Below, one piece after another: positions 54,167 to 63,931 of a DNA stretch of 64,000 bases (positions within the stretch are counted from its first letter, which is position 1; every line of letters begins with the position of its first letter). The translations under genes were made by a program, and so were the position numbers. The notes under the pieces are model-generated. The model made no database searches. It was given only the letters and a program-made list of their open reading frames with translations, and was not told the origin of the DNA. The DNA comes from Methylobacterium sp. (lineage in GTDB: Bacteria > Pseudomonadota > Alphaproteobacteria > Rhizobiales > Beijerinckiaceae), in the NCBI GenBank assembly GCA_020253445.1, contig JADCBP010000001.1, forward strand, positions 248,001 to 312,000, in the 5' to 3' direction.

Positions 54167-54766
54167 CTAGGACGCGCTGTCTTCCTCGACCAGATGGCGG
54201 ATCGAGGCCTTCATGTAATCGTAGCCGGTGATGAGTGTGAGCCCGGCTGCGACCCAGAGCAGGAGCAGGCCGATAAGACGCGTCCAGTCGGCGGGCAGGA
54301 AGGCGTCGCCCGCCGGCCCGGCAATGAGGAAGCCAAGGCAAACGAGCTGCATCGCGGTCTTCCATTTCGCGAGGCGCGAGACCGGCACGGAGACCTTCAG
54401 TTCGGCGAGATATTCGCGCAGGCCCGAGACGAGGATTTCACGGCTGAGGATGACGATCGCCGCCCAGATCGACCAGGAACGGATCGTGCCATCGGCCACC
54501 AGCATCAGCAGGCAGGCGGCAACCAGCAGCTTGTCGGCGATGGGATCAAGCATGCGGCCGAGCGAGGATTGCTCCTGGTAGAGCCGTGCGAGATAGCCAT
54601 CGAGATAATCCGTGATGCCCGCAAGCGCATAGATCGCCAGCGCCCACCAGCGCATGCTCGGATCGCCCGGCCAGAAAAGCAGGCCCACCACCACGGGAAT
54701 GGCCAGGATGCGCCCATAGGTGAGCACGTTGGGCAGCGAGAACGGTCGAAGCTTCCGAGGCGGCAT
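54167..54766 (-). CDS. pgsA: CDP-diacylglycerol--glycerol-3-phosphate 3-phosphatidyltransferase
   Basis: PgsA makes phosphatidylglycerol phosphate in the inner membrane; phosphatidylglycerol is the lipid donor for Lgt. The 199-residue protein has several membrane segments and the CDP-alcohol phosphotransferase signature in DYLDGYLARLYQEQSSLG then RMLDPIADK (near 53-79). Translation may start at 54766 or at an ATG five codons earlier (54781); the former begins the usual PNVLTYGR N-terminus and has AAGAGA ahead. It is followed by moaD and preceded by uvrC. Confidence 0.94.
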   Translation of the reverse strand: MPPRKLRPFSLPNVLTYGRILAIPVVVGLLFWPGDPSMRWWALAIYALAGITDYLDGYLARLYQEQSSLGRMLDPIADKLLVAACLLMLVADGTIRSWSIWAAIVILSREILVSGLREYLAELKVSVPVSRLAKWKTAMQLVCLGFLIAGPAGDAFLPADWTRLIGLLLLWVAAGLTLITGYDYMKASIRHLVEEDSAS

Positions 54767-54838
54767 GTCTCTTAGCACCATGCCGGAGCAGAGCGGGTCA
54801 AGCCTTGCGGGGCTGAAAAATTCGCTGCTTCCACGGCA

Positions 54839-56845
54839 TCAGCGCCCACCTTCGTGGAAGTGATCATAAACCAGCCTGGCCGTGGCCTCGTTGATGCCCG
54901 GCACGCGGGCGAGATCATCATAGGAGGCGCGGCTCACCGCCTTTGCCGTGCCGAAATGCAGGAGAAGCGCCCGCTTCCGGCGCGGCCCGATCCCGCTGAT
55001 CTCGTCCAGCGGATTGGCGGTGAGCGCCTTCTTGCGCCGGGCGCGATGCGTCCCAATGGCGAATCTGTGCGCTTCATCCCTCAGGCGCTGGATGAAGTAG
55101 AGCGTGGGGTCACGCGGCGGCAGGCGGAACGGCTCGCGGCCGGGCATCACGAATTGCTCGCGGCCGGCGTCGCGGTCCGGCCCCTTGGCGACACCCACGA
55201 GCGGCAGATCGGTGATGCCCAATTCGGCGAGCACCCCGCGCACAGCCTCGAGCTGACCCTTGCCGCCATCGATCAGCACCAGATCGGGCCAGGCAGGCAA
55301 GGCCTCGGGATCGTCCGGCTTCTCGTCGCGCGGGGATTCCTTGAGGAGCCGCGCGAAACGCCGCCGCATCACCTCGCGCATCATGCCGAAATCATCGCCG
55401 GGGGTCATCTCGGTCGATTGGATGTTATAGGTCCGGTAATGCGTTTTCGAGAACCCGCGAGGACCGGAAACGATCATCGCGCCGACGGCATTGGTGCCGG
55501 AGATGTGGGAGTTGTCGAAGACATCGATGCGCCGCGGAGGTGAAGCCAGATCGAAGGCCTGCGCGAGGCTCGCGAGAAGCTTCTCCTGGCTGGCGCTTTC
55601 GTTGAGGCGCCGGCTCAGCGCCTCTTTCGCATTGGTCAGCGCGTGTTCGACGAGATCGCGCTTTTCGCCGCGCCGGGGCGTGGCGATCTCGACCCTGTGG
55701 CCCGCCCGCGCCGAGAGCGCCTCAGCCAGCAGCGCGCGATCCTCGATCATCTCGGAGAGCAGCACGAGGCGGGGCGCGGGGCGCTCGTCATAGAATTGCG
55801 CGAGGAAGGCGCCGAGCACTTCCGCCGGCTCCATCGCGCGATCGGCCCGCGGGAAAAAGGCCCGGTTGCCCCAGTTCTGGAAGGTGCGGAAGAAGAACAC
55901 TTCCACGCAGAACTGCCCCGCCTCGGCATGGATCGCGAAGACATCCGCCTCCGCGACCTCGCTCGTGTTCACGCCCTGCTGGGCCGAGATCGCGGAAATC
56001 GCCGCAAGGCGATCGCGGTAGCGCGCGGCGGTCTCGAATTCCATGGACTCGGAGGCCGCCTGCATCGCCGATGCGAGGTGCTGGCGAATGGCCTGGCTCT
56101 TGCCGTCGAGGAAATCGCTGGCCTCGCGCACGAGCGCCGCATAGCCTTCGCGCGAGATTTCACCGGTGCAGGGCGCCGCGCAGCGCTTGATCTGGAAAAG
56201 CAGGCAGGGCCGCGAGCGGTTCTCGTAGACCGAATCAGCGCAGGAACGCAGCAGGAAGGCGCGTTGCAGCGTGTTCAGCGTGCGATTGACCGCGCCAGCC
56301 GAGGCAAAGGGCCCGAAATAGCGTCCCTTGCGGTTGCGCGCGCCGCGATGCTTGGTGATCTGCGGAGCTTGGTGATCGCCCGTGATGAGGATGAACGGGA
56401 AGGATTTGTCATCCCGCATCAGCACGTTGTAGCGGGGCTTCAACTGCTTGATGAGGTTCGTTTCCAACAGAAGCGCCTCGGCTTCCGTCGTGGTGGTCAC
56501 GAACTCCATCTGCGCCGTCTCGGCGATCATCCGGGAGATGCGGTTGTTCGGCGCATCGCCGCGCGCATAGGACGAGACGCGCGCCTTCAGGTTCCGCGCC
56601 TTGCCGACATAGAGCACCTCATCCGTTGCCGAAATCATCCGGTAGACACCCGGCGAACCCGGCAAGGTCTCCCAGAAGGCGCGGATCACGGCCATGCCGG
56701 TTGCGAGCCGGCGCGGCAGATCGGCCAGGTCGAGCATCACTTCCGGCGGATGGTAATCCGGGCCTGACGAGGCCAACGCCTCGTCCTCTTCGAGGTCGTC
56801 ATCCTCGAAGGTCGTTCCCCCATCCATGATCTTGCGGCTGGTCAT
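54839..56845 (-). CDS. uvrC: UvrABC system protein C
   Basis: UvrC makes the two incisions in nucleotide excision repair. The 668-residue protein has an N-terminal GIY-YIG nuclease (about 63-140, SPGVYRMI and [17 protein letters not shown]), cysteines of the iron-sulfur region ([20 protein letters not shown], split over two blocks), a UVR domain (about 235-270), the RNase H-like endonuclease ([18 protein letters not shown] near 425 and [13 protein letters not shown]), and C-terminal helix-hairpin-helix motifs ([16 protein letters not shown]). The start is uncertain: 56845 and 56827 both lack a good ribosome-binding site. Confidence 0.96.
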   Translation of the reverse strand: MTSRKIMDGGTTFEDDDLEEDEALASSGPDYHPPEVMLDLADLPRRLATGMAVIRAFWETLPGSPGVYRMISATDEVLYVGKARNLKARVSSYARGDAPNNRISRMIAETAQMEFVTTTTEAEALLLETNLIKQLKPRYNVLMRDDKSFPFILITGDHQAPQITKHRGARNRKGRYFGPFASAGAVNRTLNTLQRAFLLRSCADSVYENRSRPCLLFQIKRCAAPCTGEISREGYAALVREASDFLDGKSQAIRQHLASAMQAASESMEFETAARYRDRLAAISAISAQQGVNTSEVAEADVFAIHAEAGQFCVEVFFFRTFQNWGNRAFFPRADRAMEPAEVLGAFLAQFYDERPAPRLVLLSEMIEDRALLAEALSARAGHRVEIATPRRGEKRDLVEHALTNAKEALSRRLNESASQEKLLASLAQAFDLASPPRRIDVFDNSHISGTNAVGAMIVSGPRGFSKTHYRTYNIQSTEMTPGDDFGMMREVMRRRFARLLKESPRDEKPDDPEALPAWPDLVLIDGGKGQLEAVRGVLAELGITDLPLVGVAKGPDRDAGREQFVMPGREPFRLPPRDPTLYFIQRLRDEAHRFAIGTHRARRKKALTANPLDEISGIGPRRKRALLLHFGTAKAVSRASYDDLARVPGINEATARLVYDHFHEGGR

Positions 56846-56994
56846 GCCCGAGACATAGGCGTTCGGCGTGATTCCGCAAAGGTTGAGCAAACGCCCTGAG
56901 CCGATATTAACCACGGTTGTCTTCGGCCGGAGGACCGGCTTTGCATACCGGCCAGGCAGCGTTAAGAAACCGTTGACCAATTTCCGGTGGTGAC

Positions 56995-57522
56995 ATGGTT
57001 CGGCGTTTCCCCTCCCTCCCGGCTTCGCGCCTGACGCTTGCCCTCGGCCTCGCTCTGGGCCTTGCCGCCTGCAATGGGCCGCGGATGACGGCGACGGCCA
57101 ATCTCGCGTCCCTTCGTCCCGAAGCGGCAACCATCGTGATCCTCGGTGTCTCCGGCCCCTCCGACGAGCAGGGTCAGCGCTTTGCAGCCATCCTCGCGCA
57201 GGAGGCACGCAGCCGCGGCTTCGTGATGGCGGAAGCGAATGCGCCGGTCGCGACCACGCGCCTCAAGGCCTATCTCGACAGCTTCACCGGAACGGATGGC
57301 CGCCCGGCGATCTCCTATGTGCTGCTGACCTCGGTCGATGGGCGCACGAGCACCAATCGTGTCTCGGGCATGGTGCCTTCCCAGGCGCCGGGCTGGGCTG
57401 GCCTTGATGATGGCGCAATGCGCCGGGTCGCCGCCGCAAGTCTCGACGAGCTGACCCGCCAGCTCACACGCCAGCCGGGCGCGGCCGGCGAGGTGGCGGC
57501 GGCGGGCGAGGACAGTCCATGA
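56995..57522 (+). CDS. Lipoprotein of unknown function
   Basis: The 175-residue precursor ends its signal with [10 protein letters not shown], so Cys26 is the likely lipidated residue. The mature protein has an alpha/beta pattern ([20 protein letters not shown], then [20 protein letters not shown] and [11 protein letters not shown]) suggesting a compact domain, without a family I recognise. GGTGGTGAC precedes the start. It is divergent from uvrC. Confidence 0.75.
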   Translation: MVRRFPSLPASRLTLALGLALGLAACNGPRMTATANLASLRPEAATIVILGVSGPSDEQGQRFAAILAQEARSRGFVMAEANAPVATTRLKAYLDSFTGTDGRPAISYVLLTSVDGRTSTNRVSGMVPSQAPGWAGLDDGAMRRVAAASLDELTRQLTRQPGAAGEVAAAGEDSP

Positions 57523-57581
57523 TGCTTTCGGCCAAGCCCTTGGTGAAGATTCGTTTTTTCCGTCGTCGATTTTGCACAGAG

Positions 57582-57605
57582 TCATGGCCGTCCTCATGGC
57601 CGTCA
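57582..57605. repeat. 12-bp tandem duplication upstream of the prs promoter
   Basis: TCATGGCCGTCC (57582-57593) is followed directly by TCATGGCCGTCA (57594-57605), and then by a shorter TCATG-containing stretch. It ends 13 bases before the -35 box of the prs promoter. Confidence 0.7.
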
Positions 57606-57618
57606 TGCGCATGTCATG

Positions 57619-57647
57619 TTGAAACGCGGCGCCAGTCGCGCTAGCAG
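57619..57647 (+). promoter_or_regulatory. Probable prs promoter
   Basis: TTGAAA at 57619-57624 and TAGCAG at 57642-57647 are 17 bases apart. The start codon is 25 bases beyond the -10 box, so the leader is short and holds the strong ribosome-binding site GAGGAGG. Confidence 0.5.
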
Positions 57648-57671
57648 CACGACAGACGAGGAGGCTTCCCC

Positions 57672-58613
57672 ATGGACAAGATCAAGCTCGTGGCGGGCAA
57701 TGCGAATCGCCCGCTCGCGGAAGCCATCGCGGCCTATCTCCAGCAGCCGCTGACGAAGTGCCAGGTTCGGCGCTTCGCCGACATGGAGATCTTCGTCGAG
57801 ATTCAGGAAAACGTGCGCGGCGAGGATGTGTTCATCCTGCAATCGACCTCGGCACCGACCAACGACCACCTGATGGAACTGCTCATCATCATCGATGCGC
57901 TGCGCCGCTCCTCGGCCAAGCGCATCACGGCGGTGGTGCCCTATTTCGGCTATGCAAGGCAGGATCGGAAATCCGCCGCACGCACGCCCATTTCCGCGAA
58001 GCTTGTGGCTAATCTCATCACGCGAGCCGGCGCGGATCGCGTGCTGACGCTCGATCTTCATGCCGGGCAGATCCAGGGCTTCTTCGATATCCCGGTGGAC
58101 AATCTCTACGCCGCGCCGGTGATGGTGAAGGACATCAAGGAACGCCTCGATACCTCGAAGGTGACCGTGGTTTCGCCCGATGTGGGCGGCGTCGTGCGCG
58201 CCCGCGCGCTTGCCAACCGCATCAACGCGCCGATCGCCATCGTCGACAAGCGTCGCCCGCGTGCCGGCGAATCGGAAGTGATGAACATCGTCGGCGATGT
58301 CGAAGGTCAACATTGCATTCTGGTCGACGACATCGTCGATTCGGGCGGCACGCTCTGCAACGCCGCCGATGCGCTAATGGAGAAGGGCGCCAAGGATGTG
58401 CGCGCCTACATTACCCATGGCGTGCTCTCGGGCGGCGCGGTGGCGCGCATCACGGCCTCGAAGATCACCGAACTCGTGCTGACCGACACCATCCAGCCCA
58501 CGGAAGCCGTGCGCGTGGCGAAGAATATCCGCGTGATTTCCGTTGGCTCGCTGCTCGGCGAGGCGATCAAGCGCACGGCGGGCGAGGAAAGCGTCTCGAC
58601 GCTCTTCGATTGA
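57672..58613 (+). CDS. prs: Ribose-phosphate pyrophosphokinase
   Basis: Prs makes PRPP, the precursor of nucleotides, histidine, tryptophan and NAD. The 313-residue protein has the N-terminal [18 protein letters not shown], the [10 protein letters not shown] loop near 36, the ATP/metal-binding [17 protein letters not shown] near 124, and the PRPP motif [13 protein letters not shown] near 215. GAGGAGG lies ahead of the start. Confidence 0.97.
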   Translation: MDKIKLVAGNANRPLAEAIAAYLQQPLTKCQVRRFADMEIFVEIQENVRGEDVFILQSTSAPTNDHLMELLIIIDALRRSSAKRITAVVPYFGYARQDRKSAARTPISAKLVANLITRAGADRVLTLDLHAGQIQGFFDIPVDNLYAAPVMVKDIKERLDTSKVTVVSPDVGGVVRARALANRINAPIAIVDKRRPRAGESEVMNIVGDVEGQHCILVDDIVDSGGTLCNAADALMEKGAKDVRAYITHGVLSGGAVARITASKITELVLTDTIQPTEAVRVAKNIRVISVGSLLGEAIKRTAGEESVSTLFD

Positions 58614-58626
58614 TCCTGTCGCGCGT

Positions 58627-59085
58627 TCAGCCGGAACGCGGACCCAGATCCTTCGAGAAATACGAGCCGGTGCGGCGATACCCGTTCTTCAGGTAGAGCT
58701 GGTCCACGCCCGCGCCCTCCTCCGTATCGAGCTGGACGAGGTTGCACCCATCCTCCAGTGCGCGCTGCTCGGCGAACTCGATCAGCAGCCGGCCATAGCC
58801 CTTGCCGCGATGCTTCTGGTCCACCACGACATGCTCGATATAGGTCACGAAGCCATCGTGGATGTTGTGGTTGGGCACCATGCCGATGACGCCGATCAAT
58901 TCTTCACCGCTTTCCGCGATGAACATGCGATAGCCCGTGGCCCGCGCCACGAAGACGCGACGGGCATAGGTCTGCATGTCGAGCTGGGGGATCAGCTGGC
59001 GGATGGTCGGGTAGGCCCGGTAGTAATCCGTGTCCGATCGGGCTTCGCGGATGGTGATGTCACTCGGTGTCATGATCAGGTCCAT
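58627..59085 (-). CDS. GNAT family N-acetyltransferase
   Basis: The 152-residue protein has the GNAT fold: strand VTYIEHVVVDQKHRGKGYGR (about 81-100), with the acetyl-CoA pyrophosphate loop HRGKGYG, followed by a helix (LLIEFAEQRALEDG) and a C-terminal LYLKNGYRRTGSYFSKDL typical of small-molecule or protein N-acetyltransferases. The acceptor is unknown. It is convergent with prs. Confidence 0.9.
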   Translation of the reverse strand: MDLIMTPSDITIREARSDTDYYRAYPTIRQLIPQLDMQTYARRVFVARATGYRMFIAESGEELIGVIGMVPNHNIHDGFVTYIEHVVVDQKHRGKGYGRLLIEFAEQRALEDGCNLVQLDTEEGAGVDQLYLKNGYRRTGSYFSKDLGPRSG

Positions 59086-59124
59086 GGGCGGGGATACCCT
59101 TGTCGCCGATCGGGCCGGGGAAAG

Positions 59125-59159
59125 GCAAGAGCCGGCAGCCTGAACCGGCCGGCTCTTGC
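59125..59159 (-). terminator. Terminator-like hairpin after the chemoreceptor gene
   Basis: GCAAGAGCCGG and CCGGCTCTTGC are perfect 11-base arms around a 13-base loop. On the minus strand the stem starts 13 bases after the chemoreceptor stop codon and is followed by CTTTCCCC. The T-tract is short. Confidence 0.6.
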
Positions 59160-59172
59160 TGATCGGGGCAGA

Positions 59173-60846
59173 TCAGGCCGCGCGGGCAGAGATCAGGAAC
59201 TTGTCCATCTCGGATCGCAGGGTCTCGGCCTGTTCGGCCAGGTCACGCGCGGCGCTCATCACCTGAGCCGATGCCGCGCCGGTATTCGTGGCCGCCTCGT
59301 TCACATGCACGATGTTGCCCGAGACCTGCGTCGTACCGACAGCCGCAAGCTGGACGCTCTGCGCGATTTCCGATGTGGCCCGTCCCTGCTCTTCCACCGA
59401 GCCGGCAATTTCCTGCGCGATTGCGTGGATCTTCTCGATCTTCCGGCCGATACCGCGCATCGCCTCGATCGTGCCGTTGGTGACATCCTGGATGCCGGCG
59501 ATCGTCGCGGCGATTTCATTCGTCGCGCGGGTGGTCTGGCCCGCGAGGTCCTTCACCTCGTTGGCGACAACCGCGAAGCCGCGGCCCGCCTCGCCCGCCC
59601 GCGCCGCCTCGATGGTGGCGTTCAGCGCGAGCAGGTTGGTCTGCGAGGCGATGCCCTGGATGATTTCAATCACGCTGCCGATCTTGTCGGCGGCCTGGGA
59701 AAGCTGCTGGATCTTCTCGTCCGTGGTGCCGGCGGCATGCACGGCGTCCGTGGCGATTTCCGAGGATTGCCGCGCCTGCCGCAGGATCTCGCTGATGGAG
59801 GCGGAAAGCTCCTCGCCCGCCGCCGCGACGCTCTGCACATTCCCTGTGGCCGCCTCTGCGGATTGGGCAACCGAATTGCTCTGCTGCAGGGTTTCTTCAG
59901 CCGATCCGGCGAGGCTTTCCGCCGCGGCCTGCAATTCGGAAGAAGCGGATACCACGGTGGACATGACCATGCCGGCGCGGGATTCAAACTCCGCGATCGC
60001 CGCCTCGAGACGCTGGCGGCGCTGCTCGCGGGCGAGCTGCTCCGCTCCGGTTGCCGCCGTGAGGCGATCCGCCTCGAGCCCATTGTCGCGGAAGACGAGA
60101 AGCGCCTTCGCCATGTCGCCGATCTCGTCCTTGCGCGCCGTGCCGGGCACCTCTGTCTGCCACTGGCGATCGGCGAGCTTCGTCATCGCGCCGGTCATGG
60201 CGCGCAAGGGGCGCACCGCCCAGAGGAAAATGGCGGCCAATGCGAGGCCCAGCCCCGTGATGATGCCGATGAAGGAAAACACGATCGAGATGCGTTTGGC
60301 CCAGACCGCCTGCTCCTGAACGGCGAGCGTGAGGCTGTCGGACTGCCGTTCCATCTCCACGAGGAACGGATCGATCACCGCGCTCATCGCGCGTTCGCGA
60401 ACCCGGACGTCTCGCGTGAAGGTCTGGTAGGCCAGATCCGGCTGCCCGGCCATCGCCTGTTGCCGCACGGCACCGAAGGCCTGGATGACCTGCTGGCCCA
60501 GGGCATCGAAATTCACGAGAATCGCGCGATCCGCATCGCCGAGCGTCGGCAGGAAGCGGGCGGAGAGATCCTGAAGGGCCTTGATGCGGCGGTCGACATT
60601 CTCCGCCATGGCGCGCCGGCTCTCGGCATTCTGGTCCAGCACGAGGTTCAGCAGGTCGCGCTGCACGGCGCGGCTGGTCGCCCGGATCTCGGAGGCGAGG
60701 AACGCCTTCTGGTGCGCCGCGCCCGCATGCCGGGAAAGGTCGCGACCCTGTTCGAGAACAGAGTAGCTCAGCCCTGCGAGGGCCGCCGCGATCAGCGCCA
60801 GAAACGCAACCGGGAGCACCAGCTTGAATGCGAGATTGAGGCGCAT
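59173..60846 (-). CDS. Methyl-accepting chemotaxis protein
   Basis: The 557-residue chemoreceptor has a membrane span at about 8-30, a helical periplasmic ligand domain (about 31-190) rich in Arg and Gln, a second span (about 192-212), a HAMP linker (about 213-266), and a cytoplasmic signalling coiled coil with the conserved hairpin tip IASQTNLLALNATIEAARAG near 405. There is no C-terminal pentapeptide for CheR/CheB binding. No che or flagellar genes are adjacent. The ligand is unknown. Confidence 0.95.
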   Translation of the reverse strand: MRLNLAFKLVLPVAFLALIAAALAGLSYSVLEQGRDLSRHAGAAHQKAFLASEIRATSRAVQRDLLNLVLDQNAESRRAMAENVDRRIKALQDLSARFLPTLGDADRAILVNFDALGQQVIQAFGAVRQQAMAGQPDLAYQTFTRDVRVRERAMSAVIDPFLVEMERQSDSLTLAVQEQAVWAKRISIVFSFIGIITGLGLALAAIFLWAVRPLRAMTGAMTKLADRQWQTEVPGTARKDEIGDMAKALLVFRDNGLEADRLTAATGAEQLAREQRRQRLEAAIAEFESRAGMVMSTVVSASSELQAAAESLAGSAEETLQQSNSVAQSAEAATGNVQSVAAAGEELSASISEILRQARQSSEIATDAVHAAGTTDEKIQQLSQAADKIGSVIEIIQGIASQTNLLALNATIEAARAGEAGRGFAVVANEVKDLAGQTTRATNEIAATIAGIQDVTNGTIEAMRGIGRKIEKIHAIAQEIAGSVEEQGRATSEIAQSVQLAAVGTTQVSGNIVHVNEAATNTGAASAQVMSAARDLAEQAETLRSEMDKFLISARAA

Positions 60847-61374
60847 GACGGCAAAATTCCTGTCTTTTTCCCGCTGAAATTCGGTTAGACACCGAAAACG
60901 TTAACGAAGATCGAAAGAGATGGCCGGCAAAGGGTTGGCGTCTCGACTGACCCTGGCCGCACCCTGCGGCGACCGGAACTCCAGAAACCCGGCCCGGGCA
61001 CGACGATTGAACCACCCGGCCCTGATCTCGACAACTTGCCCGGAACAACCGGCCTGCCTGGTGCTTGCCGACCCAGCCCCGCCACCGCCCACGCCGCTGC
61101 CTTCGGCATCCATCGCCAGGGCCTTGCAGGCAGGAAAACTGAAATTGCGCGGAATTCCGCAATCCTCGGGCACCCGCAGACAGGAAACAGCCGGAAAGAA
61201 CGGCGCCTTGCCGGAACCCGCGTTGCTTGTTGCGCGCTCATTCTTGCCCTTTCGGACCAATTCCCCTATAGCCCCGCTCACCCGCGCTGACACCCCTGGA
61301 GGTCGCGGGCCCATCCGTTCCCGCAAAGGGGGCCCCAAGGCCGCCCGGCGGGACATTTTTGTTGGAGAAACACC
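60847..61374. other. Intergenic region between the chemoreceptor gene and rplY
   Basis: This 528-base gap between divergent genes has one open frame (60920-61387, plus strand), which lacks a ribosome-binding site and has a low-complexity Pro/Ala/Arg product, so I do not call it. The gap holds the rplY promoter at 61244-61272. A short palindrome, CGTTAACG, lies near 60899, about 50 bases ahead of the chemoreceptor start. I see no RNA gene. Confidence 0.6.
61244..61272 (+). promoter_or_regulatory. Probable rplY promoter
   Basis: TTGCCC at 61244-61249 and TATAGC at 61267-61272 are 17 bases apart. The leader before the rplY ATG would be about 95 bases. The arrangement matches the carB promoter at 10853-10881. 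Confidence 0.6.
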
Positions 61375-61956
61375 ATGGCTTCTCTGAAGCAGCTCGCGGC
61401 GAAGACCCGCGAGGGGGTTGGCAAGGGGGCCGCCCGTGCAATCCGTAGGGAAGGCCGTGTTCCGGCCGTCATCTACGGTGCCGGCCAGCCGCCGATCGCC
61501 ATCTCGCTCGAATACAAAGAGACGAACAAGCTGATCTATGCCGGCCATTTCCTGACGACGGTTTTCGAAATCGATGTCGACGGCAAGAAGGTCCGCGCCA
61601 TCCCGCGCGACTACCAGCTCGATCGCGTGCGCGATTTCCCGATCCATGTCGACTTCCTCCGCCTCGCGGAAGGTTCGACCGTGCGCGTCGAGATCCCGGT
61701 CCACATCACGGGCCAGGAAGTCTCGCCGGGCCTGAAAGGCGGCGGCTCGCTGAACCTCGTTCGCCACGCCGTGGAGCTGATCGTTCCGGCCGATGCGATC
61801 CCCGAGGCCATCACGGTCGACGTGTCGAAGTCCAGGATCGGCGATTCGATCCATATCTCGTCGGTCACGCTTCCCGCTGGCGCCAGGATGCCCGCTGGCG
61901 GCGAGAAGGACCTCACTCTCGTCACCATCACCGGCACGGCGAAGGAAGAGGCCTGA
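61375..61956 (+). CDS. rplY: 50S ribosomal protein L25/general stress protein Ctc
   Basis: L25/Ctc binds 5S rRNA in the large subunit. The 193-residue protein has the N-terminal L25 domain (about 5-92, GAARAIRREGRVPAVIYGAG) and the C-terminal TL5/Ctc beta domain (about 98-185), so it is the long two-domain form. TGGAG precedes the start. It is followed by pth and ychF, the usual order. Confidence 0.96.
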   Translation: MASLKQLAAKTREGVGKGAARAIRREGRVPAVIYGAGQPPIAISLEYKETNKLIYAGHFLTTVFEIDVDGKKVRAIPRDYQLDRVRDFPIHVDFLRLAEGSTVRVEIPVHITGQEVSPGLKGGGSLNLVRHAVELIVPADAIPEAITVDVSKSRIGDSIHISSVTLPAGARMPAGGEKDLTLVTITGTAKEEA

Positions 61957-61977
61957 GCCCTCAGAGGCCTGAGCCCT
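61949..61977. repeat. Tandem 13-bp duplication across the rplY stop codon
   Basis: AGGCCTGAGCCCT occurs at 61949-61961 and again at 61965-61977, a 16-base period. The first copy contains the rplY TGA stop. Confidence 0.85.
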
Positions 61978-61979
61978 TA

Positions 61980-61997
61980 CCGGCGCGACAGCGCCGG
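61980..61997 (+). terminator. Hairpin after rplY
   Basis: CCGGCGC-GACA-GCGCCGG is a perfect 7-bp stem with a 4-base loop, 24 bases after the rplY stop. A short CCTTTT follows 7 bases later. It may partly end transcription before pth. Confidence 0.4.
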
Positions 61998-62130
61998 CAC
62001 CCATCCTTTTCGGGCCGGGTTCGCGACGAGCGATCCGGCCCGTTCCATGTCTGGAACAGGCTGCGATTGGGTGGAAGCCGGAAAAAACGCGAAAAGCATG
62101 CGAACACAACCTCCTCTGGAAGGCGTTGCG

Positions 62131-62772
62131 ATGCGGCTCCTGGTCGGCCTCGGCAATCCCGGTGCCAAATATGCCGGAAACCGGCACAATATCGGCTTCA
62201 TGGCGCTCGACGCGATCGCGAAGGCACACCGCGCGGCACCCTGGCGCGCGCGCTTTCAAGGCGAGGTCGCCGAGGTGACGCTCGAAGGCGAGAAGGCCCT
62301 GCTCCTGAAGCCGCAGACCTTCATGAACGAGAGCGGCCGGGCCGTGCGCGCCGCGATGGATTTCTACAAGCTGCCGCTCTCGGCGCTCCATGTGCTGCAT
62401 GATGAACTCGATCTCCCGGCAGGCAAGCTGCGCGTCAAGACCGGCGGCGGCATTGCAGGCCATAACGGCCTGCGTTCGATTTCCGCCCATTGCGGCAATG
62501 ATTACGCCCGCGTTCGGCTCGGCATCGGCCATCCCGGCGACAAGGCTCTGGTGCATGCCTATGTGCTGAATGATTTCGCCAAGGCCGAGCAGCCCTGGCT
62601 GGAGCATCTCTGCGCGGCCATCGCCAGCCATGCCGCGCTGCTCGGCCAGAATGATGCGCTCTTCGCCAACCGCGTGCATGTCGCGATGGAAAAGGCGGGC
62701 CATGCCGAGGCGAAGACCCCGCGCGAGGCTGAACAAGCGAAAAAGGCTGGACAGGGCGAGGAACCTCGCTGA
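62131..62772 (+). CDS. pth: Peptidyl-tRNA hydrolase
   Basis: Pth frees tRNA from peptidyl-tRNA that has dropped off the ribosome. The 213-residue protein has [20 protein letters not shown], which includes the catalytic His near 20, the [13 protein letters not shown] segment near 63, the [17 protein letters not shown] block near 91, and GHNGLRSI near 110. The frame opens at 62047, but the ATG at 62131 has GGAAGG ahead and the standard start. The C-terminal Lys/Glu-rich tail is not conserved. Confidence 0.96.
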   Translation: MRLLVGLGNPGAKYAGNRHNIGFMALDAIAKAHRAAPWRARFQGEVAEVTLEGEKALLLKPQTFMNESGRAVRAAMDFYKLPLSALHVLHDELDLPAGKLRVKTGGGIAGHNGLRSISAHCGNDYARVRLGIGHPGDKALVHAYVLNDFAKAEQPWLEHLCAAIASHAALLGQNDALFANRVHVAMEKAGHAEAKTPREAEQAKKAGQGEEPR

Positions 62773-62833
62773 AAAAGCAGCGCAACTTCAGAAATTTTGG
62801 CGGCGCGGCCGCCTATTGCACGGAACGGACATC

Positions 62834-63931
62834 ATGGGTTTCAAGATGGGCATCGTGGGCTTGCCGAATGTCGGCAAGTCCACCCTCTTCAACGCGCTCA
62901 CACAGACCGCCGCCGCGCAGGCCGCGAATTACCCTTTCTGCACCATCGAGCCGAATGTGGGCGATGTTGCCGTGCCGGATCCGCGGCTCGATGCGCTCGC
63001 GGCGATTGCCAGCTCGAAGGAGATCATCCCGACCCGCCTCACCTTCGTGGATATCGCCGGCCTCGTGCGCGGCGCCTCGCGCGGCGAAGGCCTCGGAAAC
63101 CAGTTCCTCGCCAATATCCGCGAGGTCGATGCCATCGCCCATGTCGTGCGCTGCTTCGAGGACAGCGACATCACCCATGTCGAGGGCAAGATCGACCCCC
63201 TGGCCGATATCGAGACCATCGAGACCGAGTTGATGCTCGCCGATCTCGACAGCCTCGAGAAACGCATCGTCGCCATCGAGAAGAAGGCGAAGGGCGGCGA
63301 CAAGGAAGCGAAAGAGGCTTTCGACCTGATGAGCCGCTCGCTCACCCTGCTGCGCGAGGGCAAGCCGGCGCGTCTCGTCGAAGTGAAGCCGGGCGAGGAG
63401 CGTGCCTTCCGCATGCTCGGCCTGCTGACCTCGAAGCCGGTTCTCTATGTCTGCAATGTCGAGGAAGGCTCGGCGGACAAGGGCAATGGCTTCTCGGCGC
63501 GTGTCTTTGAACGCGCGAAGCAGGAAGGGGCGCGCGCGGTCGTCGTCTCGGCAAAGATCGAGAGCGAGGTCGCGGTGCTGCCGCTCGAGGAGCAGAAGGA
63601 ATATCTCGAGGCCATCGGCCTGGAGGAGCCGGGCCTCAACCGCGTCATCCGCGAGGGCTATGCGCTGCTGGGCCTCCTCACCTATTTCACGGTCGGGCCC
63701 AAGGAAGCGCGCGCCTGGACGATTACGGCCGGAACCAGGGCCCCGGCGGCCGCCGGCGTGATCCACACGGATTTCGAGAAGGGGTTCATCCGCGCCGAAA
63801 CCATCGCCTATGCCGATTACATCGCCCATAAAGGTGAGGCCGGCGCGCGCGAAGCTGGCAAGTTCCGCCTCGAAGGCAAGGATTACGAAGTGGCCGATGG
63901 CGACGTGTTGCATTTCCGCTTCGCAAACTGA
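62834..63931 (+). CDS. ychF: Ribosome-associated ATPase/GTPase YchF (Obg family)
   Basis: YchF binds ATP and ribosomes and is linked to stress responses. The 365-residue protein has the P-loop GLPNVGKSTLFNALT near 8, the switch region FVDIAGLVRGASRGEGLGNQ near 72, a coiled-coil insert (about 130-165), an NxxE-type specificity site in YVCNVEEGSADKG near 205, and a C-terminal TGS domain (LLTYFTVGPKEARAWTITAG near 280). The ATG at 62834 gives the standard MGFKMGIVGLPN-type start. It follows pth by 61 bases. Confidence 0.96.
   Translation: MGFKMGIVGLPNVGKSTLFNALTQTAAAQAANYPFCTIEPNVGDVAVPDPRLDALAAIASSKEIIPTRLTFVDIAGLVRGASRGEGLGNQFLANIREVDAIAHVVRCFEDSDITHVEGKIDPLADIETIETELMLADLDSLEKRIVAIEKKAKGGDKEAKEAFDLMSRSLTLLREGKPARLVEVKPGEERAFRMLGLLTSKPVLYVCNVEEGSADKGNGFSARVFERAKQEGARAVVVSAKIESEVAVLPLEEQKEYLEAIGLEEPGLNRVIREGYALLGLLTYFTVGPKEARAWTITAGTRAPAAAGVIHTDFEKGFIRAETIAYADYIAHKGEAGAREAGKFRLEGKDYEVADGDVLHFRFAN

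Noticed and set aside
60920-61387. A 155-codon open frame in the gap before rplY.
   Set aside because: It has no ribosome-binding site, a Pro/Ala/Arg-rich product with no recognisable domain, and overlaps the rplY start and its promoter.
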